A DNA stretch of 64,000 nucleotides, from assembly GCA_023389155.1 (NCBI GenBank), contig JAEWEV010000008.1, positions 124,001 to 188,000 on the forward strand, read 5' to 3'. The translations under genes were made by a program, and so were the position numbers. This DNA is from Pseudomonadota bacterium. Its GTDB lineage: Bacteria > Pseudomonadota > Gammaproteobacteria > Burkholderiales > Burkholderiaceae_B. How positions within the stretch are numbered: position 1 is the stretch's first letter; every line of letters starts with the position of its first letter. The notes below the pieces were generated by a model. It was not told where the DNA came from and ran no database searches. It saw only the letters and a list, made by a program, of their open reading frames with translations. Of this stretch, positions 54,229 through 63,696 are shown one piece after another.

Positions 54229-55395
54229 ATGGCCGACCTAAGCAAAATAACCTGCCTGGATGATCTGCAACGCATTGCACGCATGAAAGTGCCACGCATG
54301 TTCTACGATTACGCAGATTCGGGGGCGTGGACTGAATCGACCTATCGTGCCAATCAGGAAGATTTTCAGAAAATAAAATTTCGCCAGCGAGTGGCGGTCA
54401 ACATTGAAAACCGCAGTCTGCGCAGCAAAATGCTGGGCCAGGATGTGACAATGCCAGTGGCGCTGGCGCCTACCGGTTCTACCGGCATGCAACACCCCGA
54501 TGGTGAAATTCTGGCAGCCCGCGCAGCTGAAAAATTCGGCGTACCGTTCTGCCTGTCTACCATGAGCATCTGCTCTATTGAAGACATTGCCGCCAACACT
54601 TCTGCTCCATTCTGGTTTCAGCAGTACGTCATGCGCGATCGCGACTTCAATGAACGCCTGATCGACCGCGCCAAGGCCGCCAACTGCTCTGCGCTGGTTG
54701 TCACGCTTGACCTCCAGGTCCTCGGCCAGCGTCATAAAGACATCAAAAACGGGCTTTCTGCGCCTCCAAAACCCACGATTCCAAACTTGCTCAATCTTGC
54801 TCTCAAGCCTGAATGGGTATGGAAAATGTCAAAGACCAAGCGTCGTACCTTCGGCAATATCGTGGGTCATGCAAAGGGCGTAGACGACCTGTCGTCCCTG
54901 TCATCCTGGACCGCCCAGCAGTTTGACCCCAGCCTGAACTGGAATGACATCGAATGGATCAAAAACCGCTGGGGTGGCAAACTGATTCTCAAAGGTATTC
55001 TGGACGCAGAAGATGCCCATCTTGCAAAGGAAACGGGTGCAGACGCAATCGTGGTATCCAACCATGGTGGTCGGCAACTGGATGGCGCGCCATCGGCAAT
55101 TTCCGCCCTGCCATCTATTGTTGAAGCCATCGGCGGTGACGGTCCGGAAATCTGGCTGGACAGCGGTATTCGCTCTGGTCAGGACGTGCTTCGGGCAATC
55201 GCACTCGGCGCCAAGGGCACGATGATCGGCCGCGCGTTTCTGTACGGCCTTGGCGCCTACGGCGAGCAAGGCGTGACCAGAATCCTTGAGATTATCCGCA
55301 ATGAACTGGATATCACGCTCGGCTTTTGTGGTAAGACAGATATCAATCAGGTGACTTCCGATATTCTGTTGCCCTACCAGGAACGCCGCTACTAA
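54229..55395 (+). CDS. lldD: FMN-dependent alpha-hydroxy-acid dehydrogenase (L-lactate dehydrogenase type)
   Basis: Oxidises L-lactate (or a related 2-hydroxy acid) and passes electrons to the quinone pool at the inner membrane. 388 residues from ATG 54229, preceded by GGGGGA. Active-site residues are Tyr26 (FYDYAD), Lys255 region (LILKGI), His279 and Arg282 in SNHGGRQLDG. The segment 170-215 is the variable membrane-contact loop. The substrate cannot be fixed by sequence: mandelate and glycolate dehydrogenases share these motifs. No lctP or regulator adjoins. It ends with a strong terminator. Confidence 0.85.
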   Translation: MADLSKITCLDDLQRIARMKVPRMFYDYADSGAWTESTYRANQEDFQKIKFRQRVAVNIENRSLRSKMLGQDVTMPVALAPTGSTGMQHPDGEILAARAAEKFGVPFCLSTMSICSIEDIAANTSAPFWFQQYVMRDRDFNERLIDRAKAANCSALVVTLDLQVLGQRHKDIKNGLSAPPKPTIPNLLNLALKPEWVWKMSKTKRRTFGNIVGHAKGVDDLSSLSSWTAQQFDPSLNWNDIEWIKNRWGGKLILKGILDAEDAHLAKETGADAIVVSNHGGRQLDGAPSAISALPSIVEAIGGDGPEIWLDSGIRSGQDVLRAIALGAKGTMIGRAFLYGLGAYGEQGVTRILEIIRNELDITLGFCGKTDINQVTSDILLPYQERRY

Positions 55396-55441
55396 GACTA
55401 CTCATTCCCGCCACGGTTTTGGCGGCACTATATCCAGAAAT

Positions 55442-55481
55442 AAATAAACCGTGAGACCTTGAGGAATCACGGTTTATTTTT
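55442..55481 (+). terminator. Rho-independent terminator after lldD
   Basis: A perfect 13-bp stem AAATAAACCGTGA (55442-55454) / TCACGGTTTATTT (55467-55479) with Ts to follow. The next 180 nt up to the merR stop contain no gene. Confidence 0.88.
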
Positions 55482-55660
55482 ATGAGATCCATAGCGTCGA
55501 TACAGGTACAAAATCAGAGTCGGATCCCCGCGGAGCGATGGCTTAATGGCAGCGAAGCAACTGAAGATCAGAAATGACGAAATCGACCCGGCTCCCATAT
55601 TGAAACGAGGAATCAGGGATGCGAAGTCGATTACCGGGAAATCTGTCTGACTGGGAGCGA

Positions 55661-56050
55661 TCAGGGAGAAACCATCTGATCGAAAATTTTCATCACACTA
55701 TTGAGCTCTGAGCGAATGTATTGCAGATCCTGGGCTGATAGACGCACGGCCGCATCCTGATCATGCTGGGCATCCCGACCATCGCTAAGACGATTGCGGG
55801 CACCACTGATGGTGAATCCCTGCTCATACAGAAGATCACGGATTTTGCGGATGAGCAGAACTTCGTGATGCTGATAATAGCGACGGTTACCCCGACGTTT
55901 GACGGGATTCAGCTGCGTGAACTCCTGTTCCCAATAACGCAGAACGTGCGGCTTGACGCAGCAGAGCTCTGATACCTCACCGATGGTGAAATATCGCTTT
56001 GCCGGAATCGGAGGCAACGCAGTGATGGAAGGTATTTCAGTCTGATTCAT
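55661..56050 (-). CDS. MerR-family transcriptional regulator
   Basis: 129 residues. The N-terminal winged helix is typical (YFTIGEVSELCCVKPHVLRY then WEQEFTQLNPVKRRGNRRYY), followed by a helix and a short C-terminal tail with no metal-binding Cys cluster. This short MerR, located directly downstream of ihfA, is a conserved arrangement in betaproteobacteria. Its target is unknown. The gene starts 40 nt after the ihfA stop. Confidence 0.88.
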   Translation of the reverse strand: MNQTEIPSITALPPIPAKRYFTIGEVSELCCVKPHVLRYWEQEFTQLNPVKRRGNRRYYQHHEVLLIRKIRDLLYEQGFTISGARNRLSDGRDAQHDQDAAVRLSAQDLQYIRSELNSVMKIFDQMVSP

Positions 56051-56090
56051 TCGCAGATTGTAAACCCAAACCGTCTTTTAAGGAACTACT

Positions 56091-56423
56091 TTAATCGACG
56101 AGCGTAAGATCAGGATTATATTCATCACCCTGCTCTACGATCCCCTTGAGTTTCTGGCTCGCGTGGAACGTCACTACCCGTCTTGCGGAGATGGGAATGA
56201 CTTCGCCGGTTTTCGGATTACGGCCAGGACGGGCCGGTTTGTCACGTACCTGGAAGTTGCCAAAACCTGACAGTTTGACAGGATCTCCCTTGGCAAGCGA
56301 TTCCCGGATTTCCTCGAAGAAGGTATCCACAATGTCCTTGGCTTCGCGTTTATTCAACCCGACGCGTTCGAACAGCAATTCCGCCAGTTCCGCCTTGGTT
56401 AAGGTATTGTTTTCTTCAAGCAT
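56091..56423 (-). CDS. ihfA: Integration host factor alpha subunit
   Basis: DNA-bending protein, heterodimer with IhfB. 110 residues. LTKAELAELLFERVGLNKRE begins the HU/IHF fold; the beta-arm holds GRNPKTGE (67-74) with Pro70 as the intercalating residue. A C-terminal extension (GDEYNPDLTLVD) is slightly longer than in E. coli. It is 18 nt after the pheT stop, in the conserved pheST-ihfA order. Confidence 0.95.
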   Translation of the reverse strand: MLEENNTLTKAELAELLFERVGLNKREAKDIVDTFFEEIRESLAKGDPVKLSGFGNFQVRDKPARPGRNPKTGEVIPISARRVVTFHASQKLKGIVEQGDEYNPDLTLVD

Positions 56424-56441
56424 GCTCTTTCCCTTCCTGTC

Positions 56442-58847
56442 CTATCTTTTACGAACGCCGTGCTTCTGAACCAGCAACTCCAGAACTGAGTTCATGCACT
56501 GATCTACACGTGTATCTTCCAAGGTCGCCGTGGCATCCTGCAAGGTAAATCGCAGGGCCAGGCTACGCTCCGGTTGTTCGGATTTAGGATCCTTCCACAC
56601 GTCAAATAGTGAAATATCCTTAATAATATCAAGGAATTGCCCATCTTGCTGGTTATTTCGCACGGTGTCAAGCAAGTCCTGCAGTTTCAGCTCGAGTGGC
56701 GCCCATACAGCGAGGTCACGGAACACGGCTGGCTGACGGGTGACTTCCACATATTGCGGGAATCGAACCTGCTGCAACGCATCCACCTGCAGCTCGAACA
56801 CTACCGGAGGATGCACCAGCTCATTATCCTGGACCCACTGCGGATGAAGCTCTCCGATAAATCCGATAGCCTGGCCATCAAGCAGTACGTTCGCACTGCG
56901 CCCGGGGTGCAGTGCCGGATGACTGATGGCTTCAAAGCGCAGGCTGTCTGCGTACTGGCTACAGAGGCGTTCAATGTCGTTCTTCACGTCGAAGAAATCT
57001 GTCTGGCGTACTGGCAATGCCCATTGTTCAGGTTCGGCCGGCCCCCAGGCCGCACCAGCCAGATGCATGGGCTGTCGCACACCTGCCACACTCAGATTGC
57101 CGTCTGTCACGGATTGATCGCGGACAAACACGCGGCCTAATTCGAAAACACGGACCCGGCTTTGCTGGCGTTTTTGATTGTGCTGGATATTGGCGATCAA
57201 CCCGCCAATCAGACCCGAACGCATCACTTCAAGCTGGCTGGCAATGGGATTGAGCAGGACGATCGGATCGTCATTACCCATGTAATTCGATTCCCAGGCC
57301 TTCTCCACAAAGCTGAAATTGATGACTTCCTGATAGTCAAGCGCTGCCATGATATGACGCAACTCATGCTGCGACCGCCGTGTCTCATTGGTTGTAAGCA
57401 TGACGGCAGACGTCTTGGGCGGCTTATCGGGAATATTCTCAAAACCGTAGATGCGCGCGACCTCTTCGATAAGGTCTTCTTCGATTTCCAGATCAAAACG
57501 GAAAGAAGGCGGCGTCACGCAAAACACGCCATCGTTCTCGGTGTAATTGAATTTGAGTTTGGAAAAAACATCATGAACGTGGTCGGCGTTAACCGGAATT
57601 CCCAGGACCTTGCGGCAACGGTCAAGACGCATGGAGACTGCCTTGCGTTCGGGAAGCGCGACCACCTGATCACTGACCGGCCCCGCCTGACCGCCGCAAA
57701 CTTCCAGAATCAGACTGGAGATATATTCGATGTGTTCAGGAATGGGTTCGAAGTCCACGCCCCGTTCAAACCGGTGGCTGGCTTCGGAACTGAATTTGTA
57801 ACGGCGGGCACGACCGGCTATCGCATCCGGGTACCAGAAGGCAGCTTCAAGATAAATATCAGTGGTATCCAGGGATACGGCAGTTGCTGCCCCACCCATG
57901 ATGCCAGCCAAACTCTCGATATTATCGCCGGCCGCTATGACGCCGACGTCAGGAGCCAATGCTACTGCCTGATCGTTCAGCAACGTGAGGCTTTCTCCCT
58001 CTTTTGCCCAGCGTACCGTGAGACCGCCGTTGATCTTCGCCAGATCAAACACATGAGTTGGTCTGCCCAGTTCCAGCATCACATAATTGGAAATATCCAC
58101 CAGAGCGGATACAGAGCGTTGCCCAGCACGTTCCAGACGGCTTTTCATCCAGTCTGGCGTTCGGGCTTTCGCATTCACTCCCCGGATAATGCGTCCGGCA
58201 AAACGACCGCAAAGATCGGGGGCCTGCACTGTAACAGGAAGGGTATCCTGATGCGTCACCGCCACGGGTTCGCTGCCCGGGACGGTCATTGGCGAGCCGG
58301 TGAGCGCAGAAACTTCCCGTGCGACGCCAAGAATAGAAAGGCAGTCCGCGCGGTTTGGCGTGAGTTTGATTTCAAATACGGTATCGTTCAGATCCAGCGC
58401 CTGGCGGATATCCTGGCCGATTTTCGCTTCCGGATCCAGTTCCAGCAAGCCGGCATGGTCTTGAGACAGGCCCAGCTCTTTGGCCGAACAAAGCATGCCA
58501 AAGGAGTCTTCGCCGCGCATGCGGGCCTTGCTGATCTTGAAATCTCCGGGAAGCACCGCGCCGATGCGCGCTAGCGGCACCTTCATCCCCTTGTCCGCAT
58601 TCGGCGCACCGCAGACAATCTGCAGAGGCTCGCCGGAGCCATCATCAACCGAGCAGATGCGCAATTTGTCGGCATTGGGATGAGGACGAATGTCATCGAT
58701 ATGGGCCACCACAATTCCCGAAAACGGTGGTGCAACGGGAGCCGTTCCTTCAATTTCCAGCCCGGCCATGGTCAGCATGTGCGCAAGCTCATCGGTGGAA
58801 ATCGACGGATTAACAAAGGATCTTAACCAGGATTCAGGAAATAGCAT
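56442..58847 (-). CDS. pheT: Phenylalanine--tRNA ligase beta subunit
   Basis: 801 residues. The N-terminal tRNA-binding OB fold (residues 40-150, VVAHIDDIRPHPNADKLRIC) is followed by B3/B4 editing and B5 domains and the C-terminal ferredoxin-like anticodon-binding domain. Works as alpha2-beta2 with PheS. It starts 43 nt after the pheS stop and is followed by ihfA. Confidence 0.96.
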   Translation of the reverse strand: MLFPESWLRSFVNPSISTDELAHMLTMAGLEIEGTAPVAPPFSGIVVAHIDDIRPHPNADKLRICSVDDGSGEPLQIVCGAPNADKGMKVPLARIGAVLPGDFKISKARMRGEDSFGMLCSAKELGLSQDHAGLLELDPEAKIGQDIRQALDLNDTVFEIKLTPNRADCLSILGVAREVSALTGSPMTVPGSEPVAVTHQDTLPVTVQAPDLCGRFAGRIIRGVNAKARTPDWMKSRLERAGQRSVSALVDISNYVMLELGRPTHVFDLAKINGGLTVRWAKEGESLTLLNDQAVALAPDVGVIAAGDNIESLAGIMGGAATAVSLDTTDIYLEAAFWYPDAIAGRARRYKFSSEASHRFERGVDFEPIPEHIEYISSLILEVCGGQAGPVSDQVVALPERKAVSMRLDRCRKVLGIPVNADHVHDVFSKLKFNYTENDGVFCVTPPSFRFDLEIEEDLIEEVARIYGFENIPDKPPKTSAVMLTTNETRRSQHELRHIMAALDYQEVINFSFVEKAWESNYMGNDDPIVLLNPIASQLEVMRSGLIGGLIANIQHNQKRQQSRVRVFELGRVFVRDQSVTDGNLSVAGVRQPMHLAGAAWGPAEPEQWALPVRQTDFFDVKNDIERLCSQYADSLRFEAISHPALHPGRSANVLLDGQAIGFIGELHPQWVQDNELVHPPVVFELQVDALQQVRFPQYVEVTRQPAVFRDLAVWAPLELKLQDLLDTVRNNQQDGQFLDIIKDISLFDVWKDPKSEQPERSLALRFTLQDATATLEDTRVDQCMNSVLELLVQKHGVRKR

Positions 58848-58890
58848 GATGTCTTTTTTCTAGGCGTAAATGGGAGATGAAGCGAGCATA

Positions 58891-59913
58891 TCAGCGATTG
58901 AACTGGCGCAGGAAACGCAGGTCGCCTTCGTAGAACTGACGCAGATCGTTCACACCGTAACGCAGCATCGTCAGTCGCTCAATGCCCGATCCGAACGCAA
59001 ATCCGATGTATTTTTCAGGATCCAGACCAAAGTTTCGCACAACAGTCGGATGCACCTGGCCGGAACCGGATATTTCCAGCCAGCGCCCCTGATTGGGGCC
59101 ACTGGTAAACATCATATCGATTTCAGCGGAGGGCTCTGTAAAGGGAAAGAAGGAAGGCCGGAACCGTACGCTCAGATCGTCAGTTTCGAAAAATGCCTTC
59201 AGAAAATTCGTGTACACCCCTTTGAGGTCTGCAAAGGAAATATCTTCTGCAATCCAGAGACCCTCAACTTGATGAAACATGGGGGAATGCGTTGCATCGC
59301 TATCCACCCGGTACGTACGCCCCGGGGCAATCACCTTGATTGGCGGCTTGTTCATGCGGGCATAGCGCACCTGCATGGGGCTGGTGTGCGTACGTAACAG
59401 GAATGGCAGGCCCGCAGCATCGTTGATATCAACATAGAATGTGTCCTGCATGGACCGTGCCGGATGATTCTCGGGATTATTCAGGGCAGTGAAATTGGTC
59501 CAGTCGTTTTCGATTTCGGGGCCATCGGCCACGTCAAAACCGATACTACGGAAGATTTCTTCAATTCTTTGCCAGGATTGGATCACTGGGTGTATACCGC
59601 CCATGCTGCGCCCTCTGCCCGGCAGAGTAACGTCAACGGTTTCGGCCGCCAGCCGCTGGTTGAGTTCATCGCGCGCGAACTGCTCGCGCCGCGCATTTAG
59701 CAGTGATTCTATTTCCTGCTTGGCTTTGTTGATGCGGGCGCCCTCGGCTTTCTTCTGGTCGGGTGGCAGCTGTGCCAGCCCTTTCATGAAACCCGTAATG
59801 ATTCCGTTTTTACCAAGAAACTTTGCTTTTTCGTTCTCGAGAGTAGCGGAATCGCCAGCAAGTGCGAATTTGTCTTTGGCCTGAAGAATCAGATCGTCCA
59901 GCGATTGCGTCAT
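58891..59913 (-). CDS. pheS: Phenylalanine--tRNA ligase alpha subunit
   Basis: 340 residues. A short N-terminal coiled coil precedes the class II core: motif 2 region RTHTSPMQVRYA, then FHQVEGLWIAEDISFADLKG and motif 3 GFAFGSGIERLTMLRYGV. The ATP-site and Phe-pocket residues FTEPSAEIDM are present. It lies 81 nt after rplT; a hairpin in that gap may act as an attenuator. Confidence 0.96.
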   Translation of the reverse strand: MTQSLDDLILQAKDKFALAGDSATLENEKAKFLGKNGIITGFMKGLAQLPPDQKKAEGARINKAKQEIESLLNARREQFARDELNQRLAAETVDVTLPGRGRSMGGIHPVIQSWQRIEEIFRSIGFDVADGPEIENDWTNFTALNNPENHPARSMQDTFYVDINDAAGLPFLLRTHTSPMQVRYARMNKPPIKVIAPGRTYRVDSDATHSPMFHQVEGLWIAEDISFADLKGVYTNFLKAFFETDDLSVRFRPSFFPFTEPSAEIDMMFTSGPNQGRWLEISGSGQVHPTVVRNFGLDPEKYIGFAFGSGIERLTMLRYGVNDLRQFYEGDLRFLRQFNR

Positions 59914-59934
59914 GAAATTACCATTCTTGAAATA

Positions 59935-59965
59935 ACAAACGGGACCCGAAACGAGCCCCGTTTGT
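59935..59965 (-). promoter_or_regulatory. Stem-loop between rplT and pheS
   Basis: Perfect 9-bp stem ACAAACGGG (59935-59943) / CCCGTTTGT (59957-59965). On the minus strand it is followed by TATTTC, a poor T-run. It lies 22 nt before the pheS start, where an attenuator or partial terminator would separate ribosomal-protein from synthetase output. No Phe-rich leader peptide is seen. Confidence 0.45.
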
Positions 59966-59994
59966 ATACAGCACTAATTTATATCGTCAGTGAA

Positions 59995-60354
59995 TCAGGC
60001 GTCCAGGGCAGATTTGGCCTGTTTAACAACAGCAGCAAAACCTGCCTTGTCGTTGACAGCCATATCGGCCAGAACCTTGCGATCCAGTTCAATAGCGGCT
60101 TTTTTGAGTCCGGCGATAAATACACTGTATGTCATGCCGTTTTCACGGACAGCCGCATTGATACGGGTAATCCAGAGAGCACGGAATGTACGTTTTTTGT
60201 TACGGCGGTCACGATATGCATACTGACCAGCACGCATGACTGCCTGTTTGGCAATACGGAATACATTGCCGCGGCGGCCACGATAACCCTTGGCTGCAGC
60301 AATAACTTTTTTGTGACGAGCACGTGCGGTAACACCGCGTTTTACGCGAGGCAT
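59995..60354 (-). CDS. rplT: 50S ribosomal protein L20
   Basis: 119 residues, complete. RVKRGVTARARHKKVIAAAK begins the basic N-terminal arm that threads into 23S rRNA; RRNKKRTFRALWITRINAA is the globular signature. 13 nt after rpmI. Confidence 0.97.
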   Translation of the reverse strand: MPRVKRGVTARARHKKVIAAAKGYRGRRGNVFRIAKQAVMRAGQYAYRDRRNKKRTFRALWITRINAAVRENGMTYSVFIAGLKKAAIELDRKVLADMAVNDKAGFAAVVKQAKSALDA

Positions 60355-60367
60355 GGTTTAACTCCTA

Positions 60368-60565
60368 TCAGGCAAAAGGCATCATGGCTTTTACAGAAGC
60401 CACGTTGGATTCATGAACAGCTGTTGTGCCGCGCAGATGACGTTTGTTTTTGGTGGTTTTCTTTGTCAGAATGTGGCGTTTGAACGCCTGACCACGCTTG
60501 ATAGAACCGCTACCACGTACGATAAAGCGCTTGGAAGCACTTTTCTTGGTTTTCATTTTGGGCAT
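60368..60565 (-). CDS. rpmI: 50S ribosomal protein L35
   Basis: 65 residues from ATG 60565 (MPKMKTKKSASKRF, the usual start); upstream in-frame codons are not ribosomal. KRHILTKKTTKNKRHLR is the L35 signature. First gene of the cluster; its own promoter lies at 60727-60756. infC, normally directly upstream, is absent. Confidence 0.97.
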   Translation of the reverse strand: MPKMKTKKSASKRFIVRGSGSIKRGQAFKRHILTKKTTKNKRHLRGTTAVHESNVASVKAMMPFA

Positions 60566-60970
60566 GACTGATACCTGCAAATGTGGATAAAAGGTGCCTA
60601 ATAACCGTTTATTAAGACTTTGCTGACCCGTATCCTTTTCCCGACAACATCCGCTCGAACGTTCCGCAGCCACGCCCGATAAAAGGCACCGCCTGAAAAA
60701 CGCCTACGGTATGTAGGAAACCATTGATTATACAATGCTTTTTCAAAGATTGTCATTAGATGAAGGTGAAAATGACGAACGAAAGCGGGCAATTCTGCAC
60801 AAATGTGGCCCGAAGGCGACGGATTCGAGTGCTGCCGCGTTCATGACTGGGGCAATTATAACGTTTCCACGTTAAAACCCGCGAAGATCGTTAGGCCATA
60901 TTCCCTGTTCTCACACTGGTTACGATGTTTTCGCGCTGCCGGACCAAAGCTCCTGGTCCGCCGATCAGGG
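60566..60970. other. Leader and upstream region of rpmI without infC
   Basis: 405 nt between rpmI and comM. I checked both strands for translation initiation factor 3 and see neither its N-terminal signature nor its C-terminal half. A second perfect TATAAT is present at 60855-60860 on the minus strand. The leader of about 155 nt could hold autoregulatory structure. Confidence 0.6.
60727..60756 (-). promoter_or_regulatory. Promoter of the rpmI-rplT-pheST-ihfA operon
   Basis: ATGACA (60751-60756) and TATAAT (60727-60732) on the minus strand, 18 nt apart. It would start transcription about 155 nt before rpmI. Confidence 0.7.
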
Positions 60971-62488
60971 TTAACGCGTCAATTGCTGACGGAATGTCAT
61001 GGCCTCTGTCACGTCGCTCAAGTGTATCTGACTGCGACCCGCCATATCGGCGATGGTTCTGGCTACGCGGAGTATCCGGTGTACTGCCCGGGCCGACCAA
61101 TGCCAATGGCTAACCGCACGTGCCAGAAATTGTGTCGCCTCGCCATCCATGGCGCATATATCCAACATTTGTCCGGCTTCCAGCAGAGAGTTCAGCCTCC
61201 CCTGCCTTTGTTGCTGCTGTTGTCGACACGCTGTTACCCGCTGCCGGATGGCCTGCGAGGCTTCTGAAGGGGGCAATTGCTGCCAGCCGTCAGCAGGGGG
61301 TGACAATGAAAGCAACATATCTATGCGGTCCAGAAAGGGTCCCGACAGTCGCCCCTGGTATCGCTCAATCTGCTCCGGCGTGCAGCGACAGGGTTTATGC
61401 ACACTTCCCAGATAGCCGCAGGGACATGGATTCATCGCTGCAATAAGCTGGAACCGGCATGGGTAGCTGACAGTACGATTGGCCCGGGCTATGTTGATTT
61501 CTCCTTTTTCCATTGGTTCCCGCAAGGATTCAAGCACATGTCGACGAAATTCCGGCAGTTCGTCCAGAAACAATACGCCATGATGAGCCAGGCTAATTTC
61601 TCCAGGACGCGGATGCGAGCCGCCACCAATCAGTGCGACTGCAGTGCCGGAGTGGTGAGGAGATCGCATGGGGACCTGCCGGGAGAATCTGACGTCTGAT
61701 TCGCGCAGACTGCGTATTGCTGCCACTTCGATGGCCGCCTGGTTATCCAGGGCTGGTAACAGACCCGTGAGACGCTGTGCCAGCATGCTTTTCCCCACGC
61801 CCGGCGGACCGGACATAAGCAGTCCGTGTCCGCCGCTGGCTGCAATTTCCAAAGCACGACAGGCTAGTGGCTGACCGCGCACGTCCGACAGGCAAGGCAC
61901 GCCCATTTCCTTTTCGGGTGGCTCATCGCCCGCGTGTACCGTTGCCAGCGGTGACGATTCATCAAGATGGTGGACGACTTCCTGAAGGCTCTTGGCGCCG
62001 ATCACTGTCAGTCCGGGAATTCGGGCCACCAGTTGTGCATTTTCTGCGGGCAGGACAAGAATGGATTGTGGATTCGATTTTGCTGCCGCAAGGGCAATCA
62101 CCAGCGGCGCAGCGACCGGCACCAATGCCCCGGTCAGTGACAACTCCCCGGCAAACACCATTTTCGGCAACGATTGCCTGGCGATATTGTCGGGCAGGTG
62201 AACCTGCCCGGAAGCCAGCAGTACCCCAAGTGCAATTGGCAAATCGAATCGACCAGACTCTTTCTGAATGTCCGCAGGGGCAAGATTGGCTGTCAGGCGA
62301 CCAGCGGGAAAGGTATAGCCACTACTTAAAATGGCTGATCGTACCCGTTCCCTGCTCTCTCTGACTCCGGTGTCAGGCAGGCCGACAATCGTAAAACTCG
62401 GCAGACCCGGAGCCAGATGTACTTCAACAAGAACTTCGGGTGCATGCATGCCGCAGAGCGCACGACTGGCCAATACTACTAAGGTCAT
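60971..62488 (-). CDS. comM: YifB/ComM family AAA+ ATPase (Mg-chelatase-like)
   Basis: Branch-migration helicase used in natural transformation in relatives. 505 residues from ATG 62488, with AGGAG 6 nt upstream. The N-terminal ChlI-like domain (MTLVVLASRALCGMHAPEV, SSGYTFPAGRLTANLAPAD) is followed by the Mg-chelatase ATPase core: Walker A MSGPPGVGKSMLAQ, Walker B VLFLDELPEF and AMNPCPCGY, and a C-terminal helical lid (RAVHRILRVARTIADM). Single gene. Confidence 0.93.
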   Translation of the reverse strand: MTLVVLASRALCGMHAPEVLVEVHLAPGLPSFTIVGLPDTGVRESRERVRSAILSSGYTFPAGRLTANLAPADIQKESGRFDLPIALGVLLASGQVHLPDNIARQSLPKMVFAGELSLTGALVPVAAPLVIALAAAKSNPQSILVLPAENAQLVARIPGLTVIGAKSLQEVVHHLDESSPLATVHAGDEPPEKEMGVPCLSDVRGQPLACRALEIAASGGHGLLMSGPPGVGKSMLAQRLTGLLPALDNQAAIEVAAIRSLRESDVRFSRQVPMRSPHHSGTAVALIGGGSHPRPGEISLAHHGVLFLDELPEFRRHVLESLREPMEKGEINIARANRTVSYPCRFQLIAAMNPCPCGYLGSVHKPCRCTPEQIERYQGRLSGPFLDRIDMLLSLSPPADGWQQLPPSEASQAIRQRVTACRQQQQQRQGRLNSLLEAGQMLDICAMDGEATQFLARAVSHWHWSARAVHRILRVARTIADMAGRSQIHLSDVTEAMTFRQQLTR

Positions 62489-63150
62489 CTGATTCTCCTG
62501 ACTAATCCGGGAATTCTGCCATGCATCGCAATGTTGCCGGACTGGAACGGGAAAAAAAGATCTATGGTGGAAAAAATAAGCCTGGCACCTGGCTATGCAA
62601 TCTTGCCACCCAGCTTCATGCACCGCAGGCTTACCTCCTTGCACCACGCACCTCGGTACCCCGTGTACTCTTAGACCCGGCACTCTGACGCGCTCAAGCC
62701 CCTTCTCGCTGCCTCGCATCGGGCGCGATCAGCCAGACTTCATGTAACCGGAAGTAGTATTATCGCTTTGCGATAAGACCAGCGGGTACCAATGCAAATA
62801 ACCGGCACAGAAAGGACTGTTCGCAGAAGGAATCCAACAACGTGGGGAATCAGGATTGATAAATGCAGAGGAATTAATACGCGCTGGGAATCAACAGCTG
62901 AAGAGTTGAAAAGATAAAAGGTGTCTTGGAGGGAAGTCATGTCGCAATTTGCTGGCCCACGCGCCCTATACGAAGAGCGATTCACCTGAGCATGTGGCGG
63001 CATCGCAATCCCGGCTCGCCAGACCAATTGCTAGCGGATTCACCCACGACTCGAAGCCAAAAAACCTGGCGTCCCAGATCGGCAGGAAGCGCAAGGTCGA
63101 GAATCGTTCTGACTACCCAGCCTCGCCGCTTGCTACCCTGCCCTGCCCGT
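62489..63150. other. Long non-coding stretch between comM and ubiK
   Basis: 662 nt. No frame here has protein-like composition over a useful length. A tiny frame at 62939 (MSQFAGPRALYEERFT, 16 codons) follows GGAGGG at a good distance and might be a leader peptide or chance. No hairpin or repeat stands out. Confidence 0.5.
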
Positions 63151-63435
63151 TCAATCTGCTATCGGACCGGTATGCGTGTCTTCCTGTTGCGGTGCGACTA
63201 CGCCGGCTTTCTCTTCCAATGCCTTCACACGTGCCTCAAGTTCAAACAAGCGTTCGCGCAGCTTCGCAGCCAAGGCAACCTGTACATCGAATTCCTCACG
63301 TGTGACAAGGTCGAGCCGAGAAAACCCCTGAGCCATGAATGCTTTCACATTTTTTTCAATATCTGCCGCAGGACTATTTTTGATCAGCTCCTGAATGTTC
63401 TTCTGGAAATCTTCGAACAATTGATTGGATTTCAT
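63151..63435 (-). CDS. ubiK: Ubiquinone biosynthesis accessory factor UbiK (YqiC, BMFP family)
   Basis: 94 residues from ATG 63435. A helical N-terminal part (NQLFEDFQKNIQELIKNSP) with an amphipathic, membrane-binding character, then a coiled coil (LAAKLRERLFELEARVKALE) that trimerises, as in the family. It assists UbiJ and the ubiquinone-synthesis complex. An in-frame start at 63513 lacks a site. A lone gene; ubiJ is not in the window. Confidence 0.9.
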   Translation of the reverse strand: MKSNQLFEDFQKNIQELIKNSPAADIEKNVKAFMAQGFSRLDLVTREEFDVQVALAAKLRERLFELEARVKALEEKAGVVAPQQEDTHTGPIAD

Positions 63436-63696
63436 GGTAGGGATTCCTGTTGAATATGGCGATCGCGCCGGTTCCTGTGTGTTCTTGATATTGTACACAT
63501 TTCCCGCCGGCACCCCTGTGTGTCTGCGCGGTGTTTAGTGCTAGATTCTTAATACAAAACTGCCGCGAACCCGACTTCTGCACAGCTGCGAACAGGCGTT
63601 ATGCCATCGCGCAACAGGTAGTGTACTGGCGAGTCCGCCTTTGACAGTCGCGCGATGACACAATCAACCGCCGCTGGCGGATTGATGATTTACGCC
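63436..63696. other. Intergenic region with imperfect hairpin
   Basis: A near-perfect hairpin (ATCAACCGCC 63663-63672 with GGCGGATTGAT 63676-63686) follows the stop of the partial gene on the minus strand. It lacks a T-run. The rest should contain the ubiK promoter; none was identified clearly. Confidence 0.4.

Noticed and set aside
55531..55610. tRNA-like GGAGCGATGGCTTAATGGCA segment after lldD
   Set aside because: It resembles the start and D-arm of a tRNA, but no anticodon or T-arm can be folded and the acceptor ends do not pair.
62926..63453. Plus-strand frames of 118-175 codons over the ubiK region
   Set aside because: They are the antisense of ubiK and the gap before it; UbiK on the minus strand fits a known family.
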